Shown: positions 6,942 to 14,954 of the stretch, piece after piece
Position numbering within the stretch: the first letter of the stretch is position 1
Layout: each line of letters begins with the position of its first letter
Source: JAMLGJ01 sp047972145
GTDB lineage: Bacteria > Actinomycetota > Acidimicrobiia > Acidimicrobiales > Microtrichaceae
Length of the DNA stretch: 24,812 bases
NCBI GenBank assembly: GCA_047972145.1
Contig: JBKEAI010000109.1
Span: 1-24,812, forward strand
Reading direction: 5' to 3'
Made by a program: the position numbers and the translations under genes
Notes under the pieces: generated by a model
The model's database searches: none
What the model saw: only the letters and a program-made list of their open reading frames with translations
Told to the model about the DNA's origin: nothing

Positions 6942-8003
6942 TCAGCGGCCGCGGGCCATGAACAGGTCGGCGAGGTCCTCGTAGTTCTCCACTATCCGAC
7001 CCGCACCCAGCACCACCGCTTCGAGTGGCTGCTTGACGAGTTTGACGGGTACCTCGGTCTCCCTCGCCAGGCGGAGGTCGAGGCCCTTGAGCAGCGACCC
7101 GCCACCCACAAGGTGGATTCCCTGTTCGATCAGGTCCTGGGCAAGCTCTGGGGGTGCGTCCGACAGGCACGACAACACGGAGTCCACGATCGCATTGACC
7201 GGCTCTGCGATAGCGCCGCGCACCTCCTCCGCGGAGAGGATCACGTTCTTGGGAAGGCCGCTCATCAGCTCGCGGCCGCGCACCTCGGCCCGAACCTCGT
7301 CCGGCGTCGGATCGGCGGATCCCACGAGGATCTTGATCTCCTCGGAGGTCTGCTCGCCTATCGCGATCCCGTACTCGCGACGGATGTAGTGGATGATCGC
7401 GGCGTCGATGTCGAACGAGCCGATCCGCACGGCTTCGAGCGCCACTACCCCGCCCAGGGAGATGAGAGCGGTCTCCGAGGTACCACCACCGATGTCGACG
7501 ACCATGTTCGCCAGCGGCTCGTGTATCGGCAGACCCGCGCCGATCGCGGCTGCCATGGGCTGTTCGATGAGCTCAGCCTCCACCGCGCCGGCACGCCGCG
7601 CTGCTTCCGTGACAGCGCGCTTTTCGACCGCGGTGATCGCGGACGGCACACAGATCACCGCCCGCGGTCGGTTCCGACGGTTGACGCCGACCTCCCTGAG
7701 GATGATCCGGATCATCTCCTGGGTCACCTCGAAGTCGGTGATCGCGCCACCCCGCAGCGGGCGCACGGCCACGATGTAGCTGGGGGTGCGCCCGATCATC
7801 TTCCAGGCGACACGCCCGAAGCTGAGCACGCTCCCGGAGCGGTGGTTGAGCGCGATGACGGAGGGCTCGTTCAACACGATGCCCTCACCCCGGGCGTAGA
7901 CCAGCGTGTTGGCCGTACCCAGGTCGATCGCAAGGTCCCGCGCCAGGTCAGCCTCCCCGTCGGGACAGGTCGTTGCGATCGTCGCGACCGCGCGGTGGGT
8001 CAT
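6942..8003 (-). CDS. MreB-like bacterial actin
   Basis: A 353-aa member of the MreB/Mbl actin-ATPase family. Phosphate-1 motif DLGTANTLVY starts at 27, RPLRGGAITDFEVT (81-94) matches the MreB 'RPLxxGVIADF' region, phosphate-2 DIGGGTSE starts at 170, and the adenosine motif GGGSLLKGLD is at 300-309. The first ~23 residues precede the usual MreB start and may not be translated; no clear RBS precedes the ATG at 8003, and this start overlaps the 65-aa gene upstream by 56 nt. MreB filaments normally organise lateral wall synthesis with MreC, MreD, RodA and PBP2, none of which is in this window. It could be a divergent MreB paralogue; I leave the symbol blank for that reason. Confidence 0.9.
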   Translation of the reverse strand: MTHRAVATIATTCPDGEADLARDLAIDLGTANTLVYARGEGIVLNEPSVIALNHRSGSVLSFGRVAWKMIGRTPSYIVAVRPLRGGAITDFEVTQEMIRIILREVGVNRRNRPRAVICVPSAITAVEKRAVTEAARRAGAVEAELIEQPMAAAIGAGLPIHEPLANMVVDIGGGTSETALISLGGVVALEAVRIGSFDIDAAIIHYIRREYGIAIGEQTSEEIKILVGSADPTPDEVRAEVRGRELMSGLPKNVILSAEEVRGAIAEPVNAIVDSVLSCLSDAPPELAQDLIEQGIHLVGGGSLLKGLDLRLARETEVPVKLVKQPLEAVVLGAGRIVENYEDLADLFMARGR

Positions 8004-8145
8004 CGGACAGAGCGCGCATCTTCGAGCGGAACTCCTCTATCGAGGCGTCGGGGGTGTCAGCAGGTGTGCGTTGACTCACCCACAGGATGAGGATCCCCAG
8101 GAGCGACACCACACCGGCGAGCGCCAGAAAGATCAACGGGCTCAT
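7948..8145 (-). CDS. small single-span membrane protein
   Basis: A 65-aa protein. One hydrophobic segment, about residues 3-23, starts directly after the initiator, followed by a hydrophilic cytoplasmic-type tail containing SIEEFRSKMRALSDD and a charged, Arg/Asp-rich end. The ATG at 8145 overlaps the moaE stop as ATGA, and the gene's 3' end overlaps the mreB-like start, so it is probably translationally coupled to both. I do not recognise the family. Its position next to an actin homologue makes a membrane anchor or partner for MreB a reasonable but untested idea. Confidence 0.7.
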   Translation of the reverse strand: MSPLIFLALAGVVSLLGILILWVSQRTPADTPDASIEEFRSKMRALSDDPPRGRDDRNDLSRRGG

Positions 8146-8714
8146 GACACGGATCCCGATCGCGCGTCTGCTGGACGCCGCTCGGGCGCGCCGGCATCGG
8201 TCCTCCGGGCATGGTCGGCCCACCCATGGGGAACCTCGCTCGGGTCCACCAGGTCGGTGCCGTCACTGCCCCAGTCGACCCCGGCCTCATGGTGTTCCTG
8301 CTTCCAGATGGGCACGCTTGCCTTGACCGCGTCGATTCCGAATCGTGCGGCTTCGAAGGCGGCGTCGCGGTGCGCCGAGGACACACCCACCACCACTGCC
8401 GGTTCCCCGAGGGGAACCGGGCCGGTGCGGTGCACGATCGCGACCCGCGCCACGCCGGGCCAGCGCGTGCGCAACTCGGATTCGACCGCTTCGATCCGCC
8501 GGTCGGCCTCCGCGTCCCACGCCTCGTAGGTGAGTTGGGTCACCCCCGACCGGTCTTCGGAGTGGTCGCGGGTCATGCCCGTGAAGACCACGCTCGCTCC
8601 GCAGTCGTCACGTACGAGCCAACGCGACACCTCCTCGACAGGCAGGTCCGCGGCACTCGTGCCGGTCCAACGGTCGCCTGCGGGGGCGGGGCACACGCTC
8701 GTCACAGGCGCCAT
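8142..8714 (-). CDS. moaE: molybdopterin synthase catalytic (large) subunit MoaE
   Basis: A 190-aa protein with a complete MoaE core. Visible motifs are GASVVFTGMTRD (39-50), AIVHRTGPVPLGEPAVVVG (92-110), SSAHRDAAFEAARFGID (112-128) and the catalytic segment KASVPIWKQEH (131-141), with the two conserved Lys at 131 and 138. MoaE transfers sulfur from the MoaD thiocarboxylate to precursor Z to form molybdopterin. No moaD or other cofactor gene lies nearby. The ~20-residue N-terminal lead and ~40-residue hydrophilic C-terminus exceed the family core. The start is ATG 8714; GTG 8705 is an alternative and neither has a clear RBS. It is divergent from the pseudo-HtrA gene and overlaps the small membrane-protein gene. 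Confidence 0.9.
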   Translation of the reverse strand: MAPVTSVCPAPAGDRWTGTSAADLPVEEVSRWLVRDDCGASVVFTGMTRDHSEDRSGVTQLTYEAWDAEADRRIEAVESELRTRWPGVARVAIVHRTGPVPLGEPAVVVGVSSAHRDAAFEAARFGIDAVKASVPIWKQEHHEAGVDWGSDGTDLVDPSEVPHGWADHARRTDAGAPERRPADARSGSVS

Positions 8715-8723
8715 CGTAGGTTG

Positions 8724-8764
8724 AGCGGCCGCCCGAGGCAGGTTGGGTCGAGCGGGCGGCCGCT
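8724..8764. repeat. 12-bp perfect inverted repeat in a divergent promoter region
   Basis: AGCGGCCGCCCG at 8724-8735 is exactly complementary to 8753-8764 across a 17-nt spacer. It sits in the 118-bp gap between the divergent moaE and pseudo-HtrA starts, 10 nt upstream of the moaE ATG. It could be an operator for both directions or a hairpin in one transcript. G/C-only arms raise the odds of chance pairing, but 12 perfect pairs is long. Confidence 0.7.
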
Positions 8765-8832
8765 GGATACACCCGCTGAGGACTCCAACAGGCGCGACCA
8801 CAACGCCGGTCGCAATGGGTATGGTCGATCGA

Positions 8833-9918
8833 ATGGACCGGACCGGGGACACGGGCGACGACTTCCCCGAGGACCCCTTCGACTGGCTCGAGGCGGAGCC
8901 GCCAGGCGATGCCCAACCGAGGCAGTGGACGCATCCGAGCGAGGCGGGGCTCCAGGCGAGGATGCAGGTCGACCGACGTCGCGGGCGACGGCTCGCGTTG
9001 AGCCTGCTGGCGATCGGAGCCGGCGTGCTGGTCGGCACCGCGATGGTCGCGACGGTGCTGCGCAACGACGAACCCGCGATCGAGGCCGCCTCCAGCGACG
9101 AACCCCTCGGTGATTGCCTCGCATTGATCGACGCGATCGTGGACGGCGCTGCGGTGCAGGCCACGGGTTTGCTCGTCGATGAGGATCGCCATGTCCTCAT
9201 CTCCGGGGTGGATCTGCGCGATGCGACCAGGATCTCGGTGCGCATCGACGGTGCGAGCACCGGAGCCGAACTCATCGCGATGGACCCCTATGCCGGCCTC
9301 TCGCTGCTGGAGCTCGACGCGATCGCAGGTGCGCGGCCACGTATCGGCAGCGAACCCAACTCCGGCGAAGCACTGCGGATCGTGCACTACGACAACACCG
9401 GTGCGCGGCGCATCCGCCAGGCGGTCGTGTCGGACGTCGGCATCACCTGGACCAGGCCCGACGACACCGTCGCCGCCGACGTGCTCACCCTGACCGGTGA
9501 CACGACCGACACCGGGGTGCTGGTCGACTCCGACGGTTCGGTCGCCGGAATCATCATCGGCAAGAGCGACGGCCGCGCGGTCGCCATCGGTCGCGCGCAG
9601 CTCCAGGAGGTGGTACGCCGACTCGCGGTCGGCGGAATCGTGGAACGGGCGTGGCTGGGCGTGCGAGCGGCCGACACCACCGACCCTCAGGCACCGGGGG
9701 CGAAGGTGGTCGAGGCGCTCGCCGACTCCCCCGCGGCGACCGCCGGCATCCAGGCAGGAGACCTGATCGTGTCGATGGGTGCAACGGTCGTGCGCAACCT
9801 CGACGACCTCGTGCACGCCACCGCCGCACTGGCACCGGGCGACGTCGTGCCCGTGGGTGTCATCCGCGCGGGGGCGGACCTCACGATCGAGGTGAAGTTG
9901 GTCGAATTCCCCCGCTGA
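8833..9918 (+). CDS. membrane-anchored HtrA/DegP-like pseudo-protease with PDZ domain
   Basis: About 361 aa. An acidic cytoplasmic N-terminus (1-50) ending in RRRGRR is followed by one membrane span (54-76), a degenerate trypsin-like domain (about 90-265) and a C-terminal PDZ domain (about 272-358; AWLGVRAAD, AATAGIQAGDLIVSMGATVV). The architecture matches the intact HtrA at 23691-24812. The triad is gone: comparing with that protein, the His of NAHV falls at Val126 (LISGVDL), the Asp of SDVALI at Gly155 (YAGLSLLEL) and the Ser of GNSGGPL at Asp226 (TDTGVLVDSDG). The frame is intact and the PDZ is well formed, so it is likely a functional non-catalytic protein, perhaps a scaffold or decoy. 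Starts at 8815 and 8821 are also in frame; none has a clear RBS. Confidence 0.85.
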   Translation: MDRTGDTGDDFPEDPFDWLEAEPPGDAQPRQWTHPSEAGLQARMQVDRRRGRRLALSLLAIGAGVLVGTAMVATVLRNDEPAIEAASSDEPLGDCLALIDAIVDGAAVQATGLLVDEDRHVLISGVDLRDATRISVRIDGASTGAELIAMDPYAGLSLLELDAIAGARPRIGSEPNSGEALRIVHYDNTGARRIRQAVVSDVGITWTRPDDTVAADVLTLTGDTTDTGVLVDSDGSVAGIIIGKSDGRAVAIGRAQLQEVVRRLAVGGIVERAWLGVRAADTTDPQAPGAKVVEALADSPAATAGIQAGDLIVSMGATVVRNLDDLVHATAALAPGDVVPVGVIRAGADLTIEVKLVEFPR

Positions 9919-9921
9919 AGC

Positions 9922-9947
9922 GCGACTGTCCGCAGCGACTGTCCGAC
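9922..9947. repeat. 13-bp direct repeat, two units
   Basis: GCGACTGTCCGCA (9922-9934) is followed at once by a second unit (9935-9947) identical in its first 11 bases. It lies right after the pseudo-HtrA stop. A CCGACA/TGTCGG pair further on (about 9943-9979) could form a weak hairpin. Confidence 0.65.
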
Positions 9948-10008
9948 ACAACCGTCTGGTGCGGCTGTCGGGCACCGCGGGCGACGCCGGACCGGGTGGT
10001 CGTACCAT

Positions 10009-11295
10009 GTGGAGGTGACCCACGACGACGACACGCCCCCCGGCGATCCGCTCGGCCCCCTGGGCGCGATCTTCGGGCAGATGAGCTCCATGATGGGTGC
10101 GGGCAACCAGTGGGATGCCGCCGCGCAGATGGCGGCTGGGATCGCGAACGAGGGCCGCAGCGAGTCCAACCTCGATCCGGCCGACAGGATCGCCATCGAG
10201 AACCTCGCGCGGGTCGCCGAGCTCCAGGTGACCCAGCACAGCGGCATCGACTTCCGCGAACCCGTGCGCGTCGAGGCGATGAACCGCACGCAGTGGGCGA
10301 AGCGATTCCTGGTGGACCAACGACCCTTGATCGAAGGTTTGGCAGGCTCACTCGGGGAGGGTCTCGCCGCCCAGATGCACCAACTCGACGATCTCGACGA
10401 CCGGGATCTGCCCGGCATTCCAGGCCTCGGCGCCATGCCACCGGAGATGCTGCGCCAGGTGATGGCGATGATGGGTCCGATGATGCTCTCGATGATGGCG
10501 GGCTCCACCGCCGGACACCTGGCCGCCAGGGCGTTCGGCCACTACGAGTTGCCGCTGCCACGGCCCACCCGCGAGCCCTTGAGCGTGGTGTTGTCCAACG
10601 TGGACGAGTTCGCGGCGGACTGGTCGCTGCCACCCGAGGACATCCGGTTGTGGGTGTGCCTGTCGGACACCGCGCACCACCAGGTGCTGTCGATCCCACA
10701 TGTGCGCGACGCGCTCACCTCGGCGGTGGGTGAGTACACGATGGCCTTTTCCACCGACCCGGAGGAGATCGAACGACAGGGTCGCGAGCTCGGCCTCGAC
10801 GAGGCGTTCGAGGACATGGGCGGCGACATGGCCGCACTCCAGAGCCTCGCGGGTGACCCCGACCGGCTCCTCGGCGTGATGCAGTCTCGGCGCCAGCGCG
10901 AGATCATGCCCCGGATCCAGAGCCTGGTGGCCGTCGTCGAAGGCTGGGTCGACCACGTGCTCGACGAGGTGGGCTCCTCGCTGCTGTCGGAGTACCCGCG
11001 GGTGACCGAGGCGTTGCGACGCCGGCGGGTGGAGGCCGGCCCGCAGACCCGATTCGTGGAGCGACTGTTCGGCCTGGAGTTGTCACAGGCCACCTTCGAC
11101 ACCGGGAACGACTTCGTGGAGGGGATCGTGGCGCGGTCTGACGCCGCGGCTCTGCGGACGCTGTGGAGCGCCCCGGAGAACCTGCCCACCCACAACGAAC
11201 TCACCGCCCCGGGCCTGTGGATGGCGCGTGTGGGCATCGAGGCACGGGACCTACCGATGGACGACCTGGAGATCCCCGACGCCCCCGACTTCTAG
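10009..11295 (+). CDS. DUF2342/Zincin_2 family protein with degenerate zinc motif
   Basis: About 428 aa, recognisable as the actinobacterial DUF2342 (Zincin_2) family. Features are a helical N-terminus, a Met-rich segment (about 143-163, MAMMGPMMLSMMAGSTAGHL), then DIRLWVCLSDTAHHQVLSIPHV (211-232). In this family, as I recall it, that site reads L-HExxH-H. Here it is LSDTAHH (218-224), so the first His and the catalytic Glu are replaced by Ser219-Asp220 while His223 and His224 remain. The rest of the protein is intact in length and frame. The GTG at 10009 is used, with GGTGG upstream; GTG 10015 is also possible. It lies 90 nt after the pseudo-HtrA on the same strand, possibly one operon, and converges with the MFS gene. 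Cytoplasmic; function unknown. Confidence 0.85.
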   Translation: MEVTHDDDTPPGDPLGPLGAIFGQMSSMMGAGNQWDAAAQMAAGIANEGRSESNLDPADRIAIENLARVAELQVTQHSGIDFREPVRVEAMNRTQWAKRFLVDQRPLIEGLAGSLGEGLAAQMHQLDDLDDRDLPGIPGLGAMPPEMLRQVMAMMGPMMLSMMAGSTAGHLAARAFGHYELPLPRPTREPLSVVLSNVDEFAADWSLPPEDIRLWVCLSDTAHHQVLSIPHVRDALTSAVGEYTMAFSTDPEEIERQGRELGLDEAFEDMGGDMAALQSLAGDPDRLLGVMQSRRQREIMPRIQSLVAVVEGWVDHVLDEVGSSLLSEYPRVTEALRRRRVEAGPQTRFVERLFGLELSQATFDTGNDFVEGIVARSDAAALRTLWSAPENLPTHNELTAPGLWMARVGIEARDLPMDDLEIPDAPDF

Positions 11296-11357
11296 CAGGT
11301 TGCCGAAGGGCTCGGTTGATGCCAGAGCGAAGGGCGGATCGATCCCGGCCCGGCGCG

Positions 11358-12875
11358 TCATCGGGGACCGCGATCCTCCGCAGCCCTGTCCCCTGGCGGG
11401 GTGCGATCCCGTAGTTGGCGCACCATCTTGCCGCCGATCCCCCTGGCGCTCGGCATGCGTGGTGGGCGGCGACCCTTGGCCATCGCCTGCATGGTCATCG
11501 CGTAGAACACCACGCCGGCCACGGCGAAGGCCCCGACGATCAGGCCCCCGAACTGGGTGGGCATCGGGATGATCACCGGGACGACCGCCCCGAGAACCCA
11601 AGCGATCTGGAACCTCGATTCGAACGCGGCAAAGGTGCGACCCCTGTTGGCATCCGGTGCGTCGCGCTGCACCACCGCATCGAACGCCTGCTTGCCTGCC
11701 GCAGCCGCCACCGCGACCCCGGCCGCGAGCAGGGCCTGGCCGAACAGGCCCCCGAACAACAGTCCTGCGGCACCGGCCACCGCCGCGGTAGCGGCGCTGC
11801 CGAGCAGCAGGAACTCCTCGCGGAACAGCTTGCGGATCAAGGGGGCGAGCGCCGCACCTCCGAGTCCGCCGAGGACGCTGACCGCGACGATCACCGCGAA
11901 GTGCCACGCCGGAGGTGCTCCGGTGGGGGCGAGGTCTCCGACTGTCACCGGGTCGTGGTCGATCGCTGCGGCAGAGATGCGCCCCAGCACCTCGCCGTAC
12001 CGGGTGATCCGGTCCTCGCCGCGCAACGCGAACGCCATCAGGAACGTGACGAACCCCACCACGGCGCGCAGCATGCCCATGAGCGACCCGGCGGAGACGA
12101 CCGCGCTGCTCCTCAACTCGGCGGTCTCCTCGGCCCCCGCGGGTGTCTCCGCGACCGTGGTCGGCGGAACCCTCATCGCGGCCACGCCCGCGGCCACGAA
12201 CACGACCGCCGCGAACGCCATCACGGCGTTGGCCCCCACCAGCAACAGCAACAGTCCGGGTGCGCCGACGGCGAATCCGCCCAACCCCGAGAGGAGCTGG
12301 AGCTTGGAGTTGGCCTCGACGAGGGCGTCGTCGCTGTCGACCACGGTCGGCACGATCGCGGCCTTGGCCACCTGGTAGCTCTTGGCGAGGATGAGCATCA
12401 CGAAGGCCTCCGGGAACACCAGCAGGCTCTCGTTGGCCACCGAGGACACCATCAGCGCCGCTACGACGACCCGCCCGAAGGTCGACACGAACAACATGAT
12501 GCGCCGCCCTCCCCGGGCGCGGTCCATCATCGGGCCGATCAGGGGCCCCACCACGGCGAAGGGTGCCATCGTGAACACGAGGTACAGGAAGATCCGCCAC
12601 CGCGCACCCGAGGGATCCACCGAGAAGAACAGCGACCCGGCCAGACCCATCGCCACCAGTGCGTCACCACCGACCGACAGCAGGTGGACCAGGGCCAGAC
12701 GGCCGAACGGTTCGTTCAGGTCTATCGGCGGACGGCGCGGCCCCGCGCCGCGGCGGGCACTGCCCTGGCGCGAGCCGCTCCCGCGGGGTCGGCGGATCCG
12801 CTCGCCCCCGCCGCTGTCGCGGTGGGCACCGGGATCGCTGTAGCCGGGCGGGTGCTCCGGCGGCGGGTCCGACAT
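11358..12875 (-). CDS. MFS-type transporter
   Basis: About 505 aa. A disordered Pro/Gly/Arg-rich cytoplasmic N-terminus (~55 residues) precedes a membrane domain of about ten to twelve spans. The loop between spans 2 and 3 has the MFS motif-A pattern (GPMMDRARGGRRIML), and a second basic loop (NRGRTFAAFESRFQ) lies late in the protein. A long hydrophilic central loop (GEDRITRYGEVLGRISAAAI) joins the two halves. Substrate is unknown; the closest style is the 'MFS_3'-type efflux or exporter proteins. It is the last gene after regX3 (58-nt gap), so it may be co-transcribed with the phosphate operon and could move a phosphate-related solute, which is inference. GTG 12881 is an alternative start. 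It converges with the DUF2342 gene. Confidence 0.82.
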   Translation of the reverse strand: MSDPPPEHPPGYSDPGAHRDSGGGERIRRPRGSGSRQGSARRGAGPRRPPIDLNEPFGRLALVHLLSVGGDALVAMGLAGSLFFSVDPSGARWRIFLYLVFTMAPFAVVGPLIGPMMDRARGGRRIMLFVSTFGRVVVAALMVSSVANESLLVFPEAFVMLILAKSYQVAKAAIVPTVVDSDDALVEANSKLQLLSGLGGFAVGAPGLLLLLVGANAVMAFAAVVFVAAGVAAMRVPPTTVAETPAGAEETAELRSSAVVSAGSLMGMLRAVVGFVTFLMAFALRGEDRITRYGEVLGRISAAAIDHDPVTVGDLAPTGAPPAWHFAVIVAVSVLGGLGGAALAPLIRKLFREEFLLLGSAATAAVAGAAGLLFGGLFGQALLAAGVAVAAAAGKQAFDAVVQRDAPDANRGRTFAAFESRFQIAWVLGAVVPVIIPMPTQFGGLIVGAFAVAGVVFYAMTMQAMAKGRRPPRMPSARGIGGKMVRQLRDRTPPGDRAAEDRGPR

Positions 12876-12933
12876 GCTCACCGGCCCATGCTAGGACCCG
12901 ACCGTGACACCATCACCGTGGGCTCGGGCGCTC

Positions 12934-13671
12934 TCACACGCTGTTGAACTTGTAGCCCAGGCCCCTGATCGTGGTGATCCGAACCGGTGAGGAAGGGTCG
13001 TCCTCGATCTTGGAACGGAGCCGTTTGATGTGCACGTCGAGGGTCTTGGTGTCGCCCACGTAGTCGTGACCCCACACGTAGTCGATCAACGAGGCACGCT
13101 GCATCACCCTGCCCGAGTTCTCCATCAACACCGCCAGAAGCTCGAACTCCTTGAGGGGCAGCTCCACCGGCCTGCCATCCACCCGCACCTCGTGGCGCGC
13201 GACGTCGAGCTCGACGGCACCCTCGATCAGCAGGTTCCCCGAGAGGTGCTCGTCGAGGCGGTCCACCCGGGTGCTCTGGCGGCGCATGACCGCCCTCATC
13301 CGGGCCACCAACTCGCGCATCCTGTAGGGCTTGGCGACGTAGTCGTCCGCGCCGACCTCGAGGCCCACCACCGTGTCGATCTCCGATGCCTTGGCGGTGA
13401 CCATGATTATGGGGACCTGGCTGTGCTGGCGGAGCTCGCGGCACACGTCGATCCCCGAGACCGTCGGCAGCATCACGTCCAACAGGACCAGGTCGGGATG
13501 CACCTCGTCGAAGCGACGGAGCGCCTCACCGCCGTCGCGTGCGATCTCGACCTCGAAACCCTCACGTCCGAGTCCCACCGAGAGGGCCTCGACGAAGGCC
13601 TCCTCGTCCTCCACCACCAACACGGTGGTGCTCGCCTGTGTGTTCGTGGCGGCTGTGCGCTCGACGTTCAT
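12934..13671 (-). CDS. regX3: phosphate-response regulator, RegX3/PhoP type
   Basis: A 245-aa OmpR/PhoB-family response regulator. Receiver domain 16-130: acidic pair E21/D22, phospho-acceptor Asp65 in LVLLDVMLP, Thr92 and Lys114 (AKPY). Winged-helix DNA-binding domain about 148-245, with the recognition helix around TKTLDVHIKRLRSKIED and the C-terminal hairpin RGLGYKF. ATG 13671 overlaps the senX3 stop as ATGA. The ~15 residues before the first beta strand exceed the family norm, so an internal GTG start is possible. By family and neighbours it should bind the GTTCACC-type repeats upstream of pstS and activate this operon under phosphate limitation. Confidence 0.93.
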   Translation of the reverse strand: MNVERTAATNTQASTTVLVVEDEEAFVEALSVGLGREGFEVEIARDGGEALRRFDEVHPDLVLLDVMLPTVSGIDVCRELRQHSQVPIIMVTAKASEIDTVVGLEVGADDYVAKPYRMRELVARMRAVMRRQSTRVDRLDEHLSGNLLIEGAVELDVARHEVRVDGRPVELPLKEFELLAVLMENSGRVMQRASLIDYVWGHDYVGDTKTLDVHIKRLRSKIEDDPSSPVRITTIRGLGYKFNSV

Positions 13672-14954
13672 GGCCGTGCTCCGGGCCGCACCTCGTGGCC
13701 GGGTGGATCCGCACCGAGCACCTCGTGTGCCCCCGGTCGCGCACCGACGTTGGAATCGGCGCTGGAATCAGCGCCAGGATCGGCGAGTGCGGGCAGCTCC
13801 AACGTGAACACGCTGCCGCGGCCCTCGGTGGAGGAGACCAGCACGGTGCCACCGTGGTTGTGCACGACGTGGCGCACGATGGCGAGCCCGAGCCCGGTAC
13901 CGCCGGTGTTGCGCGAACGGGCCCTGTCAACCCGGTAGAAGCGCTCGAAGACCCGCTCCACCGACCGCCTCGGTATGCCGATGCCGTGGTCGACCACCGA
14001 CAGCGTCACCGCGTCACCGCGGTTGTCCGGCGCACGCACGAGCACCTGCACCTCCGCACCTGGAGCGGAGTACTTCACCGCGTTGTCCAACAGGTTGAAC
14101 ACAGCCGAGACCAGTTGGCGCTGGTCACCCTGGATGCGCACGCCGTCGGGCACGTCGGTGAGTACCTCGATGCCGTTCTGCTCCGCCGCGGTCGCGATCC
14201 GTGCCACCGCCTCGCCGACCACACCCTCCAGCTCGACGTCGTCGCGCGCGGTGTCGTCCTCGAACTCGATGCGCGACAGCTCCAGTAGGTCATCGATCGT
14301 GTGCGACGCTCGCTCGGACTCCGAGACCATCCGTGCCGCAAGCCGGCGCATCACCTCCGGATCCGATTCGGTCTCGATCGTCTCCGCCAGCAGACCGAGG
14401 GCGCCGATGGGCGTCTTGAGCTCGTGGCTGATGTTGGCCACGAAGTCCCGGCGTACGGTCTCGGTGCGGCGGGCGTCGCTGCGGTCCTCCACCACTGCGA
14501 TCGCCCCGGTGCCCGCACCGTCGACGAAGGGGTGCGCGGAGACCACGAACAGCTCGGCGGGTGGTCCGAACAACTCGACCTCCTCGCTGGTGGACCCGCC
14601 ACGCTGCGCGCCGGCGAGCATCCGCTTGACGCAGTCCTCCACCAGGGAGTGCCCATGGCGTGCGGTCGCCAACCTGGTGGCAGCCCTGTTGCGGAACACG
14701 ATCTCACCACCGCCGTTCGCGATGACGATCCCGTGGCGTAGGTCGTCGACCGCCTCGCCGAGCGGCCCCAGCGCCGGTTCCTCCCCGTGGGCAGACCCGG
14801 TTGCCGCGTTGGTCCCCGGGCTCCGGTTGCCGCCACCGGCCGCCTCGGAGGCGACCGGGCGGGGCCCTTTCATCCGTCGCGCTGCCATCACTCCGACGAG
14901 CACGCCTGCCAACGCCGCCGCGAAGACCGCCAACACCAACCAGAGAGTGTTCAC
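13668..14954 (-). CDS. senX3: phosphate-sensing histidine kinase, SenX3/PhoR type
   Basis: A 428-aa kinase. One N-terminal membrane span (4-24), a PAS-like domain (about 64-160), HisKA with the H-box FVANISHELKTP (phospho-accepting His177), then HATPase_c with N-box FNLLDNAVKYS (286-296), G1 DHGIGIP (322-328) and G2 GTGLGLAIV (352-360). After about 390 a Pro/Asp-rich tail of ~38 residues follows. There is no extracytoplasmic domain, which fits kinases controlled through the Pst transporter and PhoU rather than by ligand binding. The GTG start overlaps the surE stop as GTGA. It phosphorylates RegX3, encoded next. Confidence 0.93.
   Translation of the reverse strand: MNTLWLVLAVFAAALAGVLVGVMAARRMKGPRPVASEAAGGGNRSPGTNAATGSAHGEEPALGPLGEAVDDLRHGIVIANGGGEIVFRNRAATRLATARHGHSLVEDCVKRMLAGAQRGGSTSEEVELFGPPAELFVVSAHPFVDGAGTGAIAVVEDRSDARRTETVRRDFVANISHELKTPIGALGLLAETIETESDPEVMRRLAARMVSESERASHTIDDLLELSRIEFEDDTARDDVELEGVVGEAVARIATAAEQNGIEVLTDVPDGVRIQGDQRQLVSAVFNLLDNAVKYSAPGAEVQVLVRAPDNRGDAVTLSVVDHGIGIPRRSVERVFERFYRVDRARSRNTGGTGLGLAIVRHVVHNHGGTVLVSSTEGRGSVFTLELPALADPGADSSADSNVGARPGAHEVLGADPPGHEVRPGARP

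Noticed and set aside
8608..10320. 570-aa minus-strand open frame opposite the pseudo-HtrA gene
   Set aside because: The plus-strand frame has a clear membrane span and PDZ domain; the minus frame is His/Asp/Arg-rich and crosses three genes.
11296..11357. bidirectional terminator between the convergent DUF2342 and MFS genes
   Set aside because: I looked for a stem with a T-tract in this 62-nt gap and found no convincing hairpin.
11415..12947. 510-aa plus-strand open frame opposite the MFS gene
   Set aside because: Antisense to a membrane protein. The product is His/Arg/Glu/Gln-rich low complexity, and its end runs into regX3.
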